DNA of 10,667 nucleotides from Dysgonamonadaceae bacterium (GTDB lineage Bacteria; Bacteroidota; Bacteroidia; Bacteroidales; Azobacteroidaceae): the NCBI GenBank assembly GCA_031284225.1, contig JAITAH010000364.1:1-10667 (forward strand), given 5' to 3'. Of this stretch, positions 1 to 8,746 are shown piece by piece. The notes beneath the pieces were generated by a model, which worked only from the letters and a program-made list of their open reading frames with translations, was not told where the DNA came from and did no database searches. Each line of letters starts with the position of its first letter. Position 1 is the first letter of the stretch. A program made the translations under genes and the position numbers.

Positions 1-2
1 TG

Positions 3-1124
3 GCAGCTCTTGGTATCTTCGCTTGCAAACCGAAACAAATACAGGAAGTAATGACTCCTGTTCGACCGTTGGCGGACGTGAACGCTACCCCAGAAACAGT
101 CGCCCTGTATAACCGAATGGATTCCCTGCTTCAAGTAGGAATCCTGTTGGGACATCAGGACGATTTGGCCTACGGACATGGTTGGTATAACGAACCGGGA
201 CGATCGGATGTTCGCAGCGTAACCGGAAAATATCCGGCCGTCATCGGCTGGGAAATCGGTCGCATCGAGTTGGGCGCAGCCTATAATCTCGATTCGATTT
301 ATTTCAGTAACATGAAACGATACATTCGCGAAGCGCACAAGCTGGGCGCTATCAATACCGTTAGCTGGCACGGCGATAATATAGTTACCGGCGGTACTGC
401 GTGGGATTGTAATCAAGATACGGTGGTTAAATCGGCGCTGCCGGGAGGCGTCCATCATGAAAACTTTCTCGCAAGACTGGATAAAATAGCCGCTTTTTTC
501 CTCGATCTGAAAGACGACGAAGGCAAGCTGATTCCGGTACTTTTCCGCACCTATCACGAACACACGGGGAGCTGGTTTTGGTGGGGTAGCCGGCAAAGTA
601 CGCCCGAAGAATACAATCAACTGTGGAAAATGACGGTAGAATACTTACGCGACAGCTGTCAGGTACACAATTTGCTTTATACAATTTCGTCATCGTCCGT
701 TGAAACCGAAGAGCAATATTTGGAACGCTATCCCGGCGATGCATACGTCGATATCGTCGGTTTCGATTGTTACGCCAACGGCGAAAACGAAGAGCAAAAT
801 CCGGAAAAAACGGCAGCGCAAATCGAACGGTATAAAGCTCAACTAAAAACCAATCTCGACATTGTAACTACCTATGCTGCCAAAGCCGGAAAAATTCCGG
901 CCATTACCGAAACCGGCATGGAACGCTTCCCTTATCCGGCCTATTTTACCGATGCCGTGTATCATTCCATTAAGGATTATAAAGTTTCGTATGTGCTGTT
1001 TTGGCGCAACGCTTACGACCGGCCGACGCATTATTACGTTCCTTATCCCGATAGTCCCAGTGTGGAAGATTTTCGTGCATTCGTAGCCGAACCGAAAATA
1101 TTGATGGCGGAAGATATTCGATAA
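3..1124 (+). CDS. manA: GH26 beta-1,4-mannanase lipoprotein, mannobiose-releasing (5' truncated)
   Basis: Endo/exo-acting beta-mannanase of glycoside hydrolase family 26, expected to release mannobiose from beta-1,4-mannan outside the cytoplasm. Numbering from the Met at position 51: the GHQDD segment near residue 34, SDVRSVTGKYPAVIGW (52-67), the acid/base Glu170 in RTYHEHTG followed by SWFWWG, and the nucleophile Glu287 in ITETGME are typical of GH26. The reading frame stays open upstream of that Met to the window edge and reads AALGIFAC-KPKQIQEV, the end of a lipoprotein signal peptide with a lipobox-like IFAC at positions 15-26. The Met at 51 is therefore internal, and the true start lies before the window. 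No acidic cluster follows the Cys, so surface export is not indicated and a periplasmic location is possible (inference). It is the first visible gene of an operon syntenic with the B. fragilis mannan operon, 33 bp before the GH130 gene. Other GH26 specificities are possible but the context favours ManA. Confidence 0.93.
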   Translation, partial: AALGIFACKPKQIQEVMTPVRPLADVNATPETVALYNRMDSLLQVGILLGHQDDLAYGHGWYNEPGRSDVRSVTGKYPAVIGWEIGRIELGAAYNLDSIYFSNMKRYIREAHKLGAINTVSWHGDNIVTGGTAWDCNQDTVVKSALPGGVHHENFLARLDKIAAFFLDLKDDEGKLIPVLFRTYHEHTGSWFWWGSRQSTPEEYNQLWKMTVEYLRDSCQVHNLLYTISSSSVETEEQYLERYPGDAYVDIVGFDCYANGENEEQNPEKTAAQIERYKAQLKTNLDIVTTYAAKAGKIPAITETGMERFPYPAYFTDAVYHSIKDYKVSYVLFWRNAYDRPTHYYVPYPDSPSVEDFRAFVAEPKILMAEDIR

Positions 1125-1157
1125 TAGCGGGAAAAAACGATAAACACATTATATTTT

Positions 1158-2327
1158 ATGGAATACAACGAGAAAGTAAAACAACTGTTCGATCGACAAG
1201 AAGTCTTGTTGTCAACGAAAAATGTTCCTTTAAAGCATAACAACGGTATTTATCAACGCTACCGGCATGCGGCGCTGACGGCAGACCATACGCCGCTGAT
1301 TTGGCGCTACGATTTCAACGAAAAGGATAATCCGCTATTGCTGGAACGCATTGGAATAAACGGAACCTTTAATGCGGGCGCGATAAAGTGGAACGGCAAA
1401 TACCTGCTGGTCGTGCGGGTGGAAGGCGACGACCGTAAATCGTTTTTTGCGATAGCCGAAAGTCCGAACGGCATTGATAATTTCCGTTTTTGGAATTATC
1501 CCATTTTATTGCCTGATGGGAACGATCCGGAAACCAACGTTTACGATATGCGCCTGACCCGGCACGAAGACGGCTGGATTTACGGCCTGTTCTGCGCCGA
1601 ACGCAAAGACCCCCAAGCGGCGCCTGGCGACCTGTCTTCCGCAACGGCTTCCTGCGGCATGGTTCGTACCAAAGATTTGAAAAACTGGGAACGGCTGCCG
1701 GATTTGATTTCCCGCTCGCAGCAACGGAATGTCGTATTACACCCCGAATTTGTTCACGGAAAATATGCCCTCTACACACGCCCGCAAGATGGATTTATTG
1801 ACGCCGGTTCCGGCGGAGGCGTCGGCTGGGCGTTAATCGACGATATTACTCATGCGGAAGTGAAAGAGGAAAAAATTATCAACTACCGCCAATACCATAC
1901 CATCAAAGAAGTGAAAAACGGCGAAGGTCCGCATCCGATTAAAACGGATAAAGGCTGGTTGCACCTGGCGCATGGCGTTCGCGCCTGTGCCGCAGGATTA
2001 CGCTACGTATTATATATGTATATGACCGATTTGCAGGACCCGTCGAAGTTGATTGCCGAGCCGGCCGGACATTTCATGGCGCCGAAACGCTGCGAACGTA
2101 CCGGCGATGTGTCGAATGTGCTGTTTGCCAACGGTTGGATTGCCGACGACGACGGCGCCGTCTATATCTACTACGCCTCGTCCGATACCCGGATGCATGT
2201 AGCGACTTCCACGATCGACCGATTGGTGGATTATTGCCTGCATACCCCGGCAGACGGCGGACGTTCGCGTACTTCCGTCGAATCCATTTACAAATTAGTT
2301 GATAAAAACATAAAACAGTTATCATGA
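1158..2327 (+). CDS. mgp: GH130 4-O-beta-D-mannosyl-D-glucose phosphorylase
   Basis: Cytoplasmic inverting phosphorylase that splits beta-1,4-mannosyl-glucose with phosphate to alpha-mannose 1-phosphate and glucose (EC 2.4.1.281). The 389-residue length fits the family. GH130 five-bladed propeller signatures are visible: [12 protein letters not shown] near 67-78, [18 protein letters not shown] (85-102), and Asp130 in NVYDMRLT, which aligns in my reading with the catalytic Asp131 of the B. fragilis enzyme. There is no signal peptide. The start at 1158 gives the usual N-terminus for the family, and no clear Shine-Dalgarno is present. The stop codon overlaps the next start (ATGA, positions 2324-2327), suggesting translational coupling with the transporter. 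A mannooligosaccharide phosphorylase (another GH130 subgroup) is the main alternative; the neighbouring epimerase supports the mannosylglucose enzyme. Confidence 0.93.
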   Translation: MEYNEKVKQLFDRQEVLLSTKNVPLKHNNGIYQRYRHAALTADHTPLIWRYDFNEKDNPLLLERIGINGTFNAGAIKWNGKYLLVVRVEGDDRKSFFAIAESPNGIDNFRFWNYPILLPDGNDPETNVYDMRLTRHEDGWIYGLFCAERKDPQAAPGDLSSATASCGMVRTKDLKNWERLPDLISRSQQRNVVLHPEFVHGKYALYTRPQDGFIDAGSGGGVGWALIDDITHAEVKEEKIINYRQYHTIKEVKNGEGPHPIKTDKGWLHLAHGVRACAAGLRYVLYMYMTDLQDPSKLIAEPAGHFMAPKRCERTGDVSNVLFANGWIADDDGAVYIYYASSDTRMHVATSTIDRLVDYCLHTPADGGRSRTSVESIYKLVDKNIKQLS

Positions 2328-3754
2328 ATCCCCCAACAATAAAATTAAAAGAAAAAATCGCTTACGGTTTTGGCGATGCGGCTTCGTCGATGTTTTGGAA
2401 AATATTCGGGATGTACGCCCTGTTTTTTTACACCGATGTATTTGGAATTACCGCCGGCGCCGCTGCATTTATGTTCCTGATTGCGCGGTTGTGGGATTCG
2501 TTTTTTGATGTGATTGTGGGCATTGTCGCCGACCGGACAAAATCTCGCTGGGGAAAATACCGTCCCTATTTGTTGTGGTTTGCCGTTCCATTTGCGGTGA
2601 TGGGCGTGATAACGTTTTTTACGCCCGATTTTGCAAGCTCCGGAAAGCTCGTTTACGCCTACATAACCTATTCGCTGATGATGGTGGTCTATTCGGCCAT
2701 CAACGTGCCTTACGCTTCGCTGTTAGGCGCTTTATCGTCCGACCCGAAAGAGCGCAATTCGCTTTCATCCTACCGGATGTCGTTTGCCTTTATCGGCAGT
2801 TTCGTAACTTTTATGCTGCTGCAACCCTTGATCGACTTTTTTGCAAAGAATATGGATCCCGTAGGTTTTGCATCCAAAGCCGAAAATTCCGTAAGTACCG
2901 TTCCGGCTGCCTGGGCGATGGGGGTAGGCGTGATTGGAATTCTTTGCATCATACTGTTTTTACTCTGTTTCCTTTGGACAAAAGAGCGCGTACAGCAGAT
3001 CGATAAAGAAGAAAATATTTCGCTGAAAAACGATTTAAACTATCTATTGAAAAATTCGACATGGTGGATTTTAGTAGGCACAGGACTTGCCGCTCTGTTT
3101 TTTAACGCTTTGCGCGATAGCGTAGCGATTTATTACTTCCGCGATTATGTGAAAGCCAATTACAAAATGGCAGGTACCGGATGGGATATGACTACGATTT
3201 ATTTCCTTGTCGGTCAAGCTGCCAATCTGATTGGCGTAATAGCGGCTCCTGTCCTTTCGGTACGTTTCGGCAAAAAAAAGACGTATATGATTGCCATGTT
3301 GGCCGCGGGCGTATTGAGCGTATTGTTCTACTTCGTACCGAAGCAAATTGCCTGCATTTTGGCCATGCAATTTCTGATATCCGTATTTGCAGGCTATGTA
3401 TTGCCGCTTTTATGGTCGATGTTCGCCGATATTGTGGATGATCAGGAGTTAAAAACCGGCCGCCGAATGACGGGATTGATTTTCAGCAGTTCCTCGATGT
3501 CGCAAAAACTCGGCTGGGCATTAGGCGCATCGCTGGGCGGTTGGATTCTGGCAGGATTCGGCTATGACGAAGAAGTGGTCAAACAGGGATTGGAAGTAGC
3601 GCAAAGCGTTATCGACGGCGAACAGTTGATGCTGACCATTTTCCCGGCCATCTGTTGCGGATTGGCGTTTGCCGGTATGATGTTCTATCCGTTGTCCGAT
3701 AAACGCGTAAAAGAAATTGCCGAAGAATTGGAAGTCAAACGGAACCAAAAATAA
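2324..3754 (+). CDS. GPH-family sugar:cation symporter (MFS), probable mannobiose importer
   Basis: Inner-membrane transporter of the glycoside-pentoside-hexuronide:cation symporter family, 476 residues with about 12 hydrophobic segments. The family signature is clear at residues 58-81: [15 protein letters not shown], then RWGKYRP. A second conserved stretch, [18 protein letters not shown], follows at 127-144, and the N-terminus [17 protein letters not shown] is typical. A longer polar loop lies around 171-196. By position between the phosphorylase and the epimerase it probably carries mannobiose (or mannosyl-glucose) from periplasm to cytoplasm with Na+ or H+; the substrate is inferred from context, not from sequence. 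It overlaps the previous gene by 4 bp, and the next starts 6 bp after its stop. The B. fragilis mannan operon carries a symporter in the same position. Confidence 0.9.
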   Translation: MNPPTIKLKEKIAYGFGDAASSMFWKIFGMYALFFYTDVFGITAGAAAFMFLIARLWDSFFDVIVGIVADRTKSRWGKYRPYLLWFAVPFAVMGVITFFTPDFASSGKLVYAYITYSLMMVVYSAINVPYASLLGALSSDPKERNSLSSYRMSFAFIGSFVTFMLLQPLIDFFAKNMDPVGFASKAENSVSTVPAAWAMGVGVIGILCIILFLLCFLWTKERVQQIDKEENISLKNDLNYLLKNSTWWILVGTGLAALFFNALRDSVAIYYFRDYVKANYKMAGTGWDMTTIYFLVGQAANLIGVIAAPVLSVRFGKKKTYMIAMLAAGVLSVLFYFVPKQIACILAMQFLISVFAGYVLPLLWSMFADIVDDQELKTGRRMTGLIFSSSSMSQKLGWALGASLGGWILAGFGYDEEVVKQGLEVAQSVIDGEQLMLTIFPAICCGLAFAGMMFYPLSDKRVKEIAEELEVKRNQK

Positions 3755-3760
3755 CCGGCA

Positions 3761-4930
3761 ATGCAGAAGCTGAAACAAGAATTAAGGGAAGAATTGTTGC
3801 AAAACATTCTTCCCTATTGGATGAATAAAACCGTCGATAACGAACATGGCGGTTTCTACGGCCGCATCGACGGCTGCGAGCAGTTGCACAAGCAAGCCTC
3901 TAAAGGCGCCGTACTGAATGCCCGTATCTTGTGGACATTCGCCGCCGCCTACCGGATTTGTCAAAATCCCCAATATTTAGAAATGGCCGAACGCGCCTTC
4001 CGGTATATCGTCGATCATTTTCTGGATAAGGAATACGGCGGCGTGTATTGGGAATTGGATTACCTCGGCCGTCCGGTCAGTACACGTAAACAGATGTATG
4101 CGCAAGGATTTGCCATTTACGGCTTTTCCGAATTTTACCGCGCCACCGGCCGACAGGAAGCCCTGGACGAAGCCGTCGAACTCTTTCGCCTTTTGGAAAA
4201 ACAGGCTAACGATCCCGAACAGGGCGGATATATCGAAGCTCTCGATCGCAAATGGCAACCCGTCGAAGAGATGAAACTCAGCGAAAAAGACGCCAATGCA
4301 CCCAAAACGATGAACACCCATTTGCATATTTTAGAACCTTATACCAACTTGTTGCGCGTTTGGCCGGATCCGCAGTTGCTGCAAGCGCAGGAACGCCTGA
4401 TTCGCCTGTTTTGCAAACGCATCGTTTCGCCCGAAACGCATCATTTAACGCTCTTTTTCGATAAAGAATGGCGACCGCAATCGAAAATCGTTTCATACGG
4501 GCACGACGTCGAAGCTTCCTGGTTGCTGTACGAAGCGGCCGAAGCGTTAGGCGACGCAGAAACGCTCGATCAGGTAAAACCTCTTTGCATCGCCTTGGTA
4601 ACGGCTGCCTGCGAAGGACTTCAAGCCGACGGTTCGCTGATTTATGAATCGGACGGCAACCATTCCGATCGCGATCGACACTGGTGGGTACAGGCCGAAC
4701 TGGTAGTCGGCGCGGCTTACGCTTATAAACTGCTTCGCGATGAAAGCTATTTGCAAAAATCCCGTCAGGCCTGGAAATACATCCAAAATCACCTATTAGA
4801 CAGGGAGAACGGCGAATGGTTCTGGAGCGCCGGCCCCGACGGACGCCCCAACCGCCGCGACGATAAAGCCGGCTTTTGGAAATGTCCCTACCACAATGCC
4901 CGCATGTGTATGGAAATTTTAGGGCGCTGA
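3761..4930 (+). CDS. ce: Cellobiose 2-epimerase acting on mannobiose (AGE superfamily)
   Basis: Converts the reducing-end mannose of beta-1,4-mannobiose to glucose (also cellobiose to glucosyl-mannose; EC 5.1.3.11), producing the substrate of the GH130 phosphorylase. The 389 residues form an (alpha/alpha)6 barrel of the N-acylglucosamine 2-epimerase family. Conserved active-site elements are visible: Arg55 in LNARILW, His187 and His189 in NTHLHILEPYTN, His248 in GHDVEASWLL, Trp308/Trp309 in HWWVQAE, and His378 in the C-terminal CPYHNARMCMEI. His248 and His378 correspond to the general acid/base pair known in this family. No signal peptide, so cytoplasmic. It starts 6 bp after the transporter stop and appears to be the last gene of the operon. 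Cellobiose activity in vivo cannot be excluded, but mannanase and phosphorylase neighbours point to mannobiose. Confidence 0.94.
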   Translation: MQKLKQELREELLQNILPYWMNKTVDNEHGGFYGRIDGCEQLHKQASKGAVLNARILWTFAAAYRICQNPQYLEMAERAFRYIVDHFLDKEYGGVYWELDYLGRPVSTRKQMYAQGFAIYGFSEFYRATGRQEALDEAVELFRLLEKQANDPEQGGYIEALDRKWQPVEEMKLSEKDANAPKTMNTHLHILEPYTNLLRVWPDPQLLQAQERLIRLFCKRIVSPETHHLTLFFDKEWRPQSKIVSYGHDVEASWLLYEAAEALGDAETLDQVKPLCIALVTAACEGLQADGSLIYESDGNHSDRDRHWWVQAELVVGAAYAYKLLRDESYLQKSRQAWKYIQNHLLDRENGEWFWSAGPDGRPNRRDDKAGFWKCPYHNARMCMEILGR

Positions 4931-4980
4931 AAAAAATAAAACGCGACCAATCAACCGCTACGAAATTTATTACCGAACAG

Positions 4981-5011
4981 ATTGTAAATAATTGTAAAAG
5001 CGTTATCTTTG
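4981..5011 (+). promoter_or_regulatory. Bacteroidetes-type promoter for the glycan operon
   Basis: ATTG at 4981-4984 serves as a -33 box and TATCTTTG at 5004-5011 matches the TAnnTTTG -7 consensus of the Bacteroidetes primary sigma factor. The 19-bp spacing is in the usual range. Transcription would begin a few bases downstream, leaving an untranslated leader of roughly 85 nt before the start at 5102. Confidence 0.7.
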
Positions 5012-5037
5012 TACCGAAAAAACAAAAGAAATTTTGT

Positions 5038-5073
5038 ATGGCTGCTTTTTGGAACGATACTTGTAACAAATAA
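5038..5073 (+). CDS. Possible 11-codon leader peptide
   Basis: A short frame in the predicted 5' leader of the sugar transferase operon encodes MAAFWNDTCNK and stops 28 bp before the ATG at 5102. It lies just after a 6-bp AT stem with a GAAA loop (5022-5037). No ribosome binding site is evident and an ATG frame of this length is expected often by chance. There is no run of one amino acid that would suggest attenuation, so the call is tentative. Confidence 0.15.
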   Translation: MAAFWNDTCNK

Positions 5074-5101
5074 AAAGTAACATCAAGTACTGTATATAAG
5101 T

Positions 5102-6499
5102 ATGAAAGAGAAGAGTTTGTTGGTCGTCTATATTATTATTGATTTATTCCTGTTGAATCTTTCCCTGTTGATTGGCTATTATTTTCGTTGGGGAAACAGC
5201 CAGTATCTTCAAGGGAACGATTTGCACTTTTACATACTTCAAGCCAACCTGGCGTGGATTATCACCTGTTTCGTGTTCGTCAAAAACAACCTGTATCTGC
5301 GGGACGCTTTTGTCCACCGCGTGTACCGGATTTGCCGGCGTACCATCCTGTTCACGGGCGTTTTAATGATATTGACGTTTATATTCATGAACGGCCATGT
5401 GATTCGGATGTTTATCTTCTCGTACATTGCCATATTTTTAGTTCTGGAATGTGTATGTTACTGGTTGATTTATAAATACATGAATTACCGCCGCAGCCGG
5501 GGCTGGAATACCCGGCGCGTGTTACTGGTCGGATATAACGAAACATCCCAACTGTTCCGGAAAATGATTGAAAGTACGCCCATGCTGGGATACCAGTTTA
5601 TCGGTTACGTAAAATACGATACCCGCGACATAAACGACATTCCGGAACCGGAACGCCCGTTTGTGTTGGGCAATGCCTCCTGCTTAGAACAAATTATAGA
5701 AAGCAATCATATCCAGGCCGTCTTTTCCGTATTCTCATTTTTCAAAGATAAAAACAATATCGACGAACAATTGTCGATTTGTAATAAAACCGGCGTCCGG
5801 ATGTATTTGGTCGCCGAAAGTCAACGCTGGATTCGGAAAGGAGACGGCGTGGAACCGCTCGGCGATTTTTATGTCATTAATCCGCAACACATTCCCTTAG
5901 ACGAAACCACCAATCGATGGATAAAGCGGATTTTTGATATTGTCTTTTCGTCGCTCATCCTGTTGCTGTTCAGTTGGAATCTGTTGCCGATTATCGCCCT
6001 TGCCATAAAGCTAACGTCCAAAGGATCGGTAATCTTTTCGCAGGAACGAACCGGCCTCAACAACCAGCCGTTTCAGTGTTATAAATTCCGGAGTATGTAC
6101 GTCAACGAAGAAGCCGATAAACAACAGGCCACGCAAAACGACCTCCGGATTACGCCCTTCGGCCGCTTCATGCGCAGATGGAACCTCGACGAATTACCGC
6201 AATTCTACAATGTTTTGTGCGGACAAATGTCCATCGTAGGACCGCGTCCGCACATGCTCAGCCACACCGAACAATATTCGGCTTTAATCCGGTATTACAA
6301 AGTCCGGCATTATGTAAAACCCGGCGTTACCGGCTGGGCGCAAGTCAACGGATTGCGCGGCGAAACCGATGCTACCTGGAAAATGGAAAAGCGAGTGAAA
6401 TACGATATGGACTATATCGAAAACTGGTCGTTCCTGTGGGATATGAAAATTATCTGTATGACCATTTTCGGAAAAAGCGCGTGGGAAAACGCCGGATAA
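5102..6499 (+). CDS. Polyprenyl-phosphate sugar-1-phosphate transferase (WcaJ-like)
   Basis: Membrane enzyme that moves a sugar 1-phosphate (often glucose or galactose) from a nucleotide sugar to undecaprenyl phosphate, the first step of a surface glycan. It has 465 residues: four N-terminal membrane helices (about 4-26, 43-61, 81-97, 101-123), a nucleotide-binding-like middle domain ([13 protein letters not shown] at 138-150), then a membrane-embedded helix (277-303) and the catalytic domain. Catalytic-domain marks are [20 protein letters not shown] (312-331), [15 protein letters not shown] (358-372) with the Asp363-Glu364 pair, MSIVGPRPH (376-384) and [17 protein letters not shown] (406-422). 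This layout is that of the WcaJ/WbaP-type exopolysaccharide glycosylphosphotransferases. It has its own promoter upstream and lies 13 bp before fcl, so the product probably contains fucose. The exact sugar cannot be read from sequence. Confidence 0.9.
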   Translation: MKEKSLLVVYIIIDLFLLNLSLLIGYYFRWGNSQYLQGNDLHFYILQANLAWIITCFVFVKNNLYLRDAFVHRVYRICRRTILFTGVLMILTFIFMNGHVIRMFIFSYIAIFLVLECVCYWLIYKYMNYRRSRGWNTRRVLLVGYNETSQLFRKMIESTPMLGYQFIGYVKYDTRDINDIPEPERPFVLGNASCLEQIIESNHIQAVFSVFSFFKDKNNIDEQLSICNKTGVRMYLVAESQRWIRKGDGVEPLGDFYVINPQHIPLDETTNRWIKRIFDIVFSSLILLLFSWNLLPIIALAIKLTSKGSVIFSQERTGLNNQPFQCYKFRSMYVNEEADKQQATQNDLRITPFGRFMRRWNLDELPQFYNVLCGQMSIVGPRPHMLSHTEQYSALIRYYKVRHYVKPGVTGWAQVNGLRGETDATWKMEKRVKYDMDYIENWSFLWDMKIICMTIFGKSAWENAG

Positions 6500-6512
6500 A
6501 AAGAAAAAAACA

Positions 6513-7586
6513 ATGGAGAAAACTGCAAAAATTTACGTAGCCGGCCATAACGGATTAGTAGGTTCGGCGATCGCAAAAAACTTGCGGAGCAAGGGCTACA
6601 ACCATCTCTTGTTGCGCGCGTATGAAGAATTAGACTTGACGGATCAGCAAGCCGCCTTCGCTTTCTTTGAACAGGAAAAACCGGAATATGTTTTTCTGGC
6701 GGCCGCTAAAGTCGGCGGCATTGTCGCCAACAGCGTCTATCGCGGCCAATTCATCTACGAAAATCTGCAAATTCAGAACAACGTGATTCATGCCGCATGG
6801 AAAAACGGAGTGAAAAAACTGCTGTTCCTGGGTTCAACCTGCATTTATCCGCGGGAAGCGCCGCAACCCATGACGGAAGATTGCTTGCTGACTTCGTCCT
6901 TGGAATATACCAACGAACCCTATGCGCTGGCCAAAATAGCCGGCGTCAAAATGTGCGAAAGTTATAATCTGCAATACGGAACCAATTTCATTGCCGTGAT
7001 GCCGACCAATTTATACGGCCCCAACGATAATTTCGATTTGGAAAAATCGCATGTCTTGCCCGCGTTGTTGCGGAAAGTCTATCTATCCAAATGCTTGATG
7101 GAAAACGATTGGCAAGCCATTCGCACAGATTTGAACCGCCTGCCGGTAGAGGGCGTTTCCGGCGGCGACAGCGAAACCGATATGTTGGAAAAATTACGCC
7201 GATACGGTATCCAACCCGACAGCGTGGAAATCTGGGGAACCGGAAAGCCCCTGCGCGAGTTCCTTTGGAGCGAAGAAATGGCCGACGCCTGCGTGTATGT
7301 GATGGAAAACGTCGATTTCGCCGATTTGAAACCGGACGGACAGGAAATCCGAAACACGCACATCAATATCGGCTCCGGAAAAGAAATTTCTATTCGCGGA
7401 CTGGCCGAGTTGATCGCCAAAACCGTCGGATACACGGGAAAATTCGTTTTCAACGCCGATAAACCCGACGGTACGATGCGGAAACTCACCGATCCCTCCA
7501 AACTGCACCGGTTGGGCTGGCGCCATCGGATAGAGATTGAAGAAGGAATAGAAAAATTATATAATTGGTATTTATGGGGAAAATAG
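6513..7586 (+). CDS. fcl: GDP-L-fucose synthase
   Basis: NADPH-dependent 3,5-epimerase/4-reductase that turns GDP-4-keto-6-deoxymannose into GDP-L-fucose (EC 1.1.1.271), a cytoplasmic short-chain dehydrogenase-type enzyme. The Rossmann motif GHNGLVG is at 11-17. The catalytic Ser108 (GSTCIYP), Tyr137 and Lys141 (EPYALAK) are present, as are Cys110 and His180 ([11 protein letters not shown]), which match the epimerase residues of the E. coli enzyme with an offset of one. [13 protein letters not shown] at 163-175 is also typical. At 357 residues it is longer than the 321-residue E. coli protein. Most of the extra length sits around 195-235, an acidic stretch between the substrate-binding helix and [12 protein letters not shown] (241-252); longer versions occur in Bacteroidales. 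It overlaps gmd by 13 bp, consistent with coupled expression of the two consecutive pathway enzymes. Confidence 0.95.
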   Translation: MEKTAKIYVAGHNGLVGSAIAKNLRSKGYNHLLLRAYEELDLTDQQAAFAFFEQEKPEYVFLAAAKVGGIVANSVYRGQFIYENLQIQNNVIHAAWKNGVKKLLFLGSTCIYPREAPQPMTEDCLLTSSLEYTNEPYALAKIAGVKMCESYNLQYGTNFIAVMPTNLYGPNDNFDLEKSHVLPALLRKVYLSKCLMENDWQAIRTDLNRLPVEGVSGGDSETDMLEKLRRYGIQPDSVEIWGTGKPLREFLWSEEMADACVYVMENVDFADLKPDGQEIRNTHINIGSGKEISIRGLAELIAKTVGYTGKFVFNADKPDGTMRKLTDPSKLHRLGWRHRIEIEEGIEKLYNWYLWGK

Positions 7587-8725
7587 CATTAATTACCGGC
7601 GTAACCGGACAGGACGGCGCTTATTTGTCGGAATATTTAATCAAAAAAGGATATACCGTACACGGAATTAAACGGCGGGCGTCGATGTTTAACACCGACC
7701 GGATCGATCACCTTTATCAAGATCCACATCTGGATAACCGGAATTTGATATTGCACTACGGCGATATGACCGATTCGCTCAACCTCACCCGCATCATCGG
7801 CGAAGTGCAACCGGACGAAATCTATAACCTGGCCGCCCAAAGCCACGTAAAAGTGAGTTTCGATACGCCGGAATATACCGCCAATACCGACGGATTAGGT
7901 ACTTTACGTATCCTGGAAGCCGTCCGACTGTTGAAATTAGTGGAAAAAACCCGCATCTATCAGGCCTCCACTTCCGAATTGTACGGTCTGGTACAGGAAG
8001 TTCCGCAAAAAGAAACCACCCCGTTTTACCCGCGAAGTCCCTACGCCGTAGCAAAATTATACGGCTACTGGATCACAGTCAATTACCGCGAAGCCTACAA
8101 CATGTTTGCCTGCAACGGCATTCTGTTTAATCACGAATCGCCCTTGCGCGGCGAAACATTTGTAACGAGGAAAGTAACCCGCGCTCTGTCGCGCATCGCC
8201 TTAGGAATTCAGGACGAGGTATATATGGGAAACCTGTCGAGCAAACGCGACTGGGGGCACGCCAAAGATTACATCAAAGCCATGTACCTGGTTTTGCAGC
8301 AGGATACGCCGGACGATTACGTAATTGCCACAGGCGTAACCACTCCCATTCGCGAGTTCATTGCCAAAGCCTTCAAAGAAATTGGCGTTCTGATCGATTT
8401 CATAGGCGAAGGAGCGAACGAAACCGGCGAAATAGCCGGAATAGAACCGGAACTGTTTGTCCGGAAAATCGGCGAACCGTATTTGAAAGCCATCCAAAAA
8501 CGAATAGGGGAAAAAGTAGTAAAAGTCGATCCGAAATACTTCCGTCCCACCGAAGTGGAATTGCTGATCGGCGACGCTACCAAAGCCCGAACAAAATTGG
8601 GATGGGAACCGCAATACACGCTCGAAACGCTGATCGAAGATATGATGGCAAGCGACGTAAAAGCAATGAAAAAAGAAGATTACCTGCGCAATGGCGGCTA
8701 TCGTATCCTGAATTATTTCGAGTAA
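7574..8725 (+). CDS. gmd: GDP-mannose 4,6-dehydratase
   Basis: NADP-dependent dehydratase that converts GDP-D-mannose to GDP-4-keto-6-deoxymannose (EC 4.2.1.47), the substrate of the upstream fcl product. The ATG at 7574 gives [20 protein letters not shown], the normal N-terminus; an in-frame TTG at 7565 would add only three residues and is less likely. From this ATG the protein has 383 residues. The GVTGQDG cofactor loop is at 9-15, the catalytic Thr133 and Glu135 are in STSELYG, and Tyr157/Lys161 are in SPYAVAK, one position from the E. coli numbering. [19 protein letters not shown] (186-204) and the [16 protein letters not shown] segment (219-234) are family signatures. The start overlaps the end of fcl by 13 bp in another frame. 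The stop is 21 nt before a long hairpin that may end the transcript. Confidence 0.96.
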   Translation: MGKIALITGVTGQDGAYLSEYLIKKGYTVHGIKRRASMFNTDRIDHLYQDPHLDNRNLILHYGDMTDSLNLTRIIGEVQPDEIYNLAAQSHVKVSFDTPEYTANTDGLGTLRILEAVRLLKLVEKTRIYQASTSELYGLVQEVPQKETTPFYPRSPYAVAKLYGYWITVNYREAYNMFACNGILFNHESPLRGETFVTRKVTRALSRIALGIQDEVYMGNLSSKRDWGHAKDYIKAMYLVLQQDTPDDYVIATGVTTPIREFIAKAFKEIGVLIDFIGEGANETGEIAGIEPELFVRKIGEPYLKAIQKRIGEKVVKVDPKYFRPTEVELLIGDATKARTKLGWEPQYTLETLIEDMMASDVKAMKKEDYLRNGGYRILNYFE

Positions 8726-8746
8726 TTTTCCTCTATAAATATTTAG

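Larger units (their letters stand above)
4931..5101. other. Intergenic gap between mannan and glycan operons
   Basis: This 171-bp AT-rich gap separates the 2-epimerase stop from the sugar transferase start. It contains a promoter at 4981-5011, a short AT stem at 5022-5037 (ACAAAA/TTTTGT around a GAAA loop), an 11-codon reading frame at 5038-5073, and a weak inverted repeat TACTTG (5058-5063) / CAAGTA (5084-5089). I see no convincing intrinsic terminator for the mannan operon here, so read-through is possible. Confidence 0.6.

Noticed and set aside
1369..1779. 136-codon minus-strand frame opposite the GH130 gene
   Set aside because: The plus strand encodes the full GH130 motif set here; the antisense product is Arg/Gly/Pro-rich with no domain.
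4278..5069. 263-codon open frame on the minus strand
   Set aside because: It lies opposite the well-supported 2-epimerase gene, has an arginine-rich, low-quality composition and no recognisable domain; it is a shadow frame.
4876..5073. 65-codon plus-strand frame across the end of the 2-epimerase gene
   Set aside because: It starts inside the epimerase in another frame, is Lys/Asn-rich from the AT-rich gap, and spans the predicted promoter; no domain is recognisable.
7565..7576. TTG start for gmd giving three extra residues
   Set aside because: The ATG at 7574 produces the standard [16 protein letters not shown]-terminus, and TTG starts are rare; the extra residues add nothing conserved.
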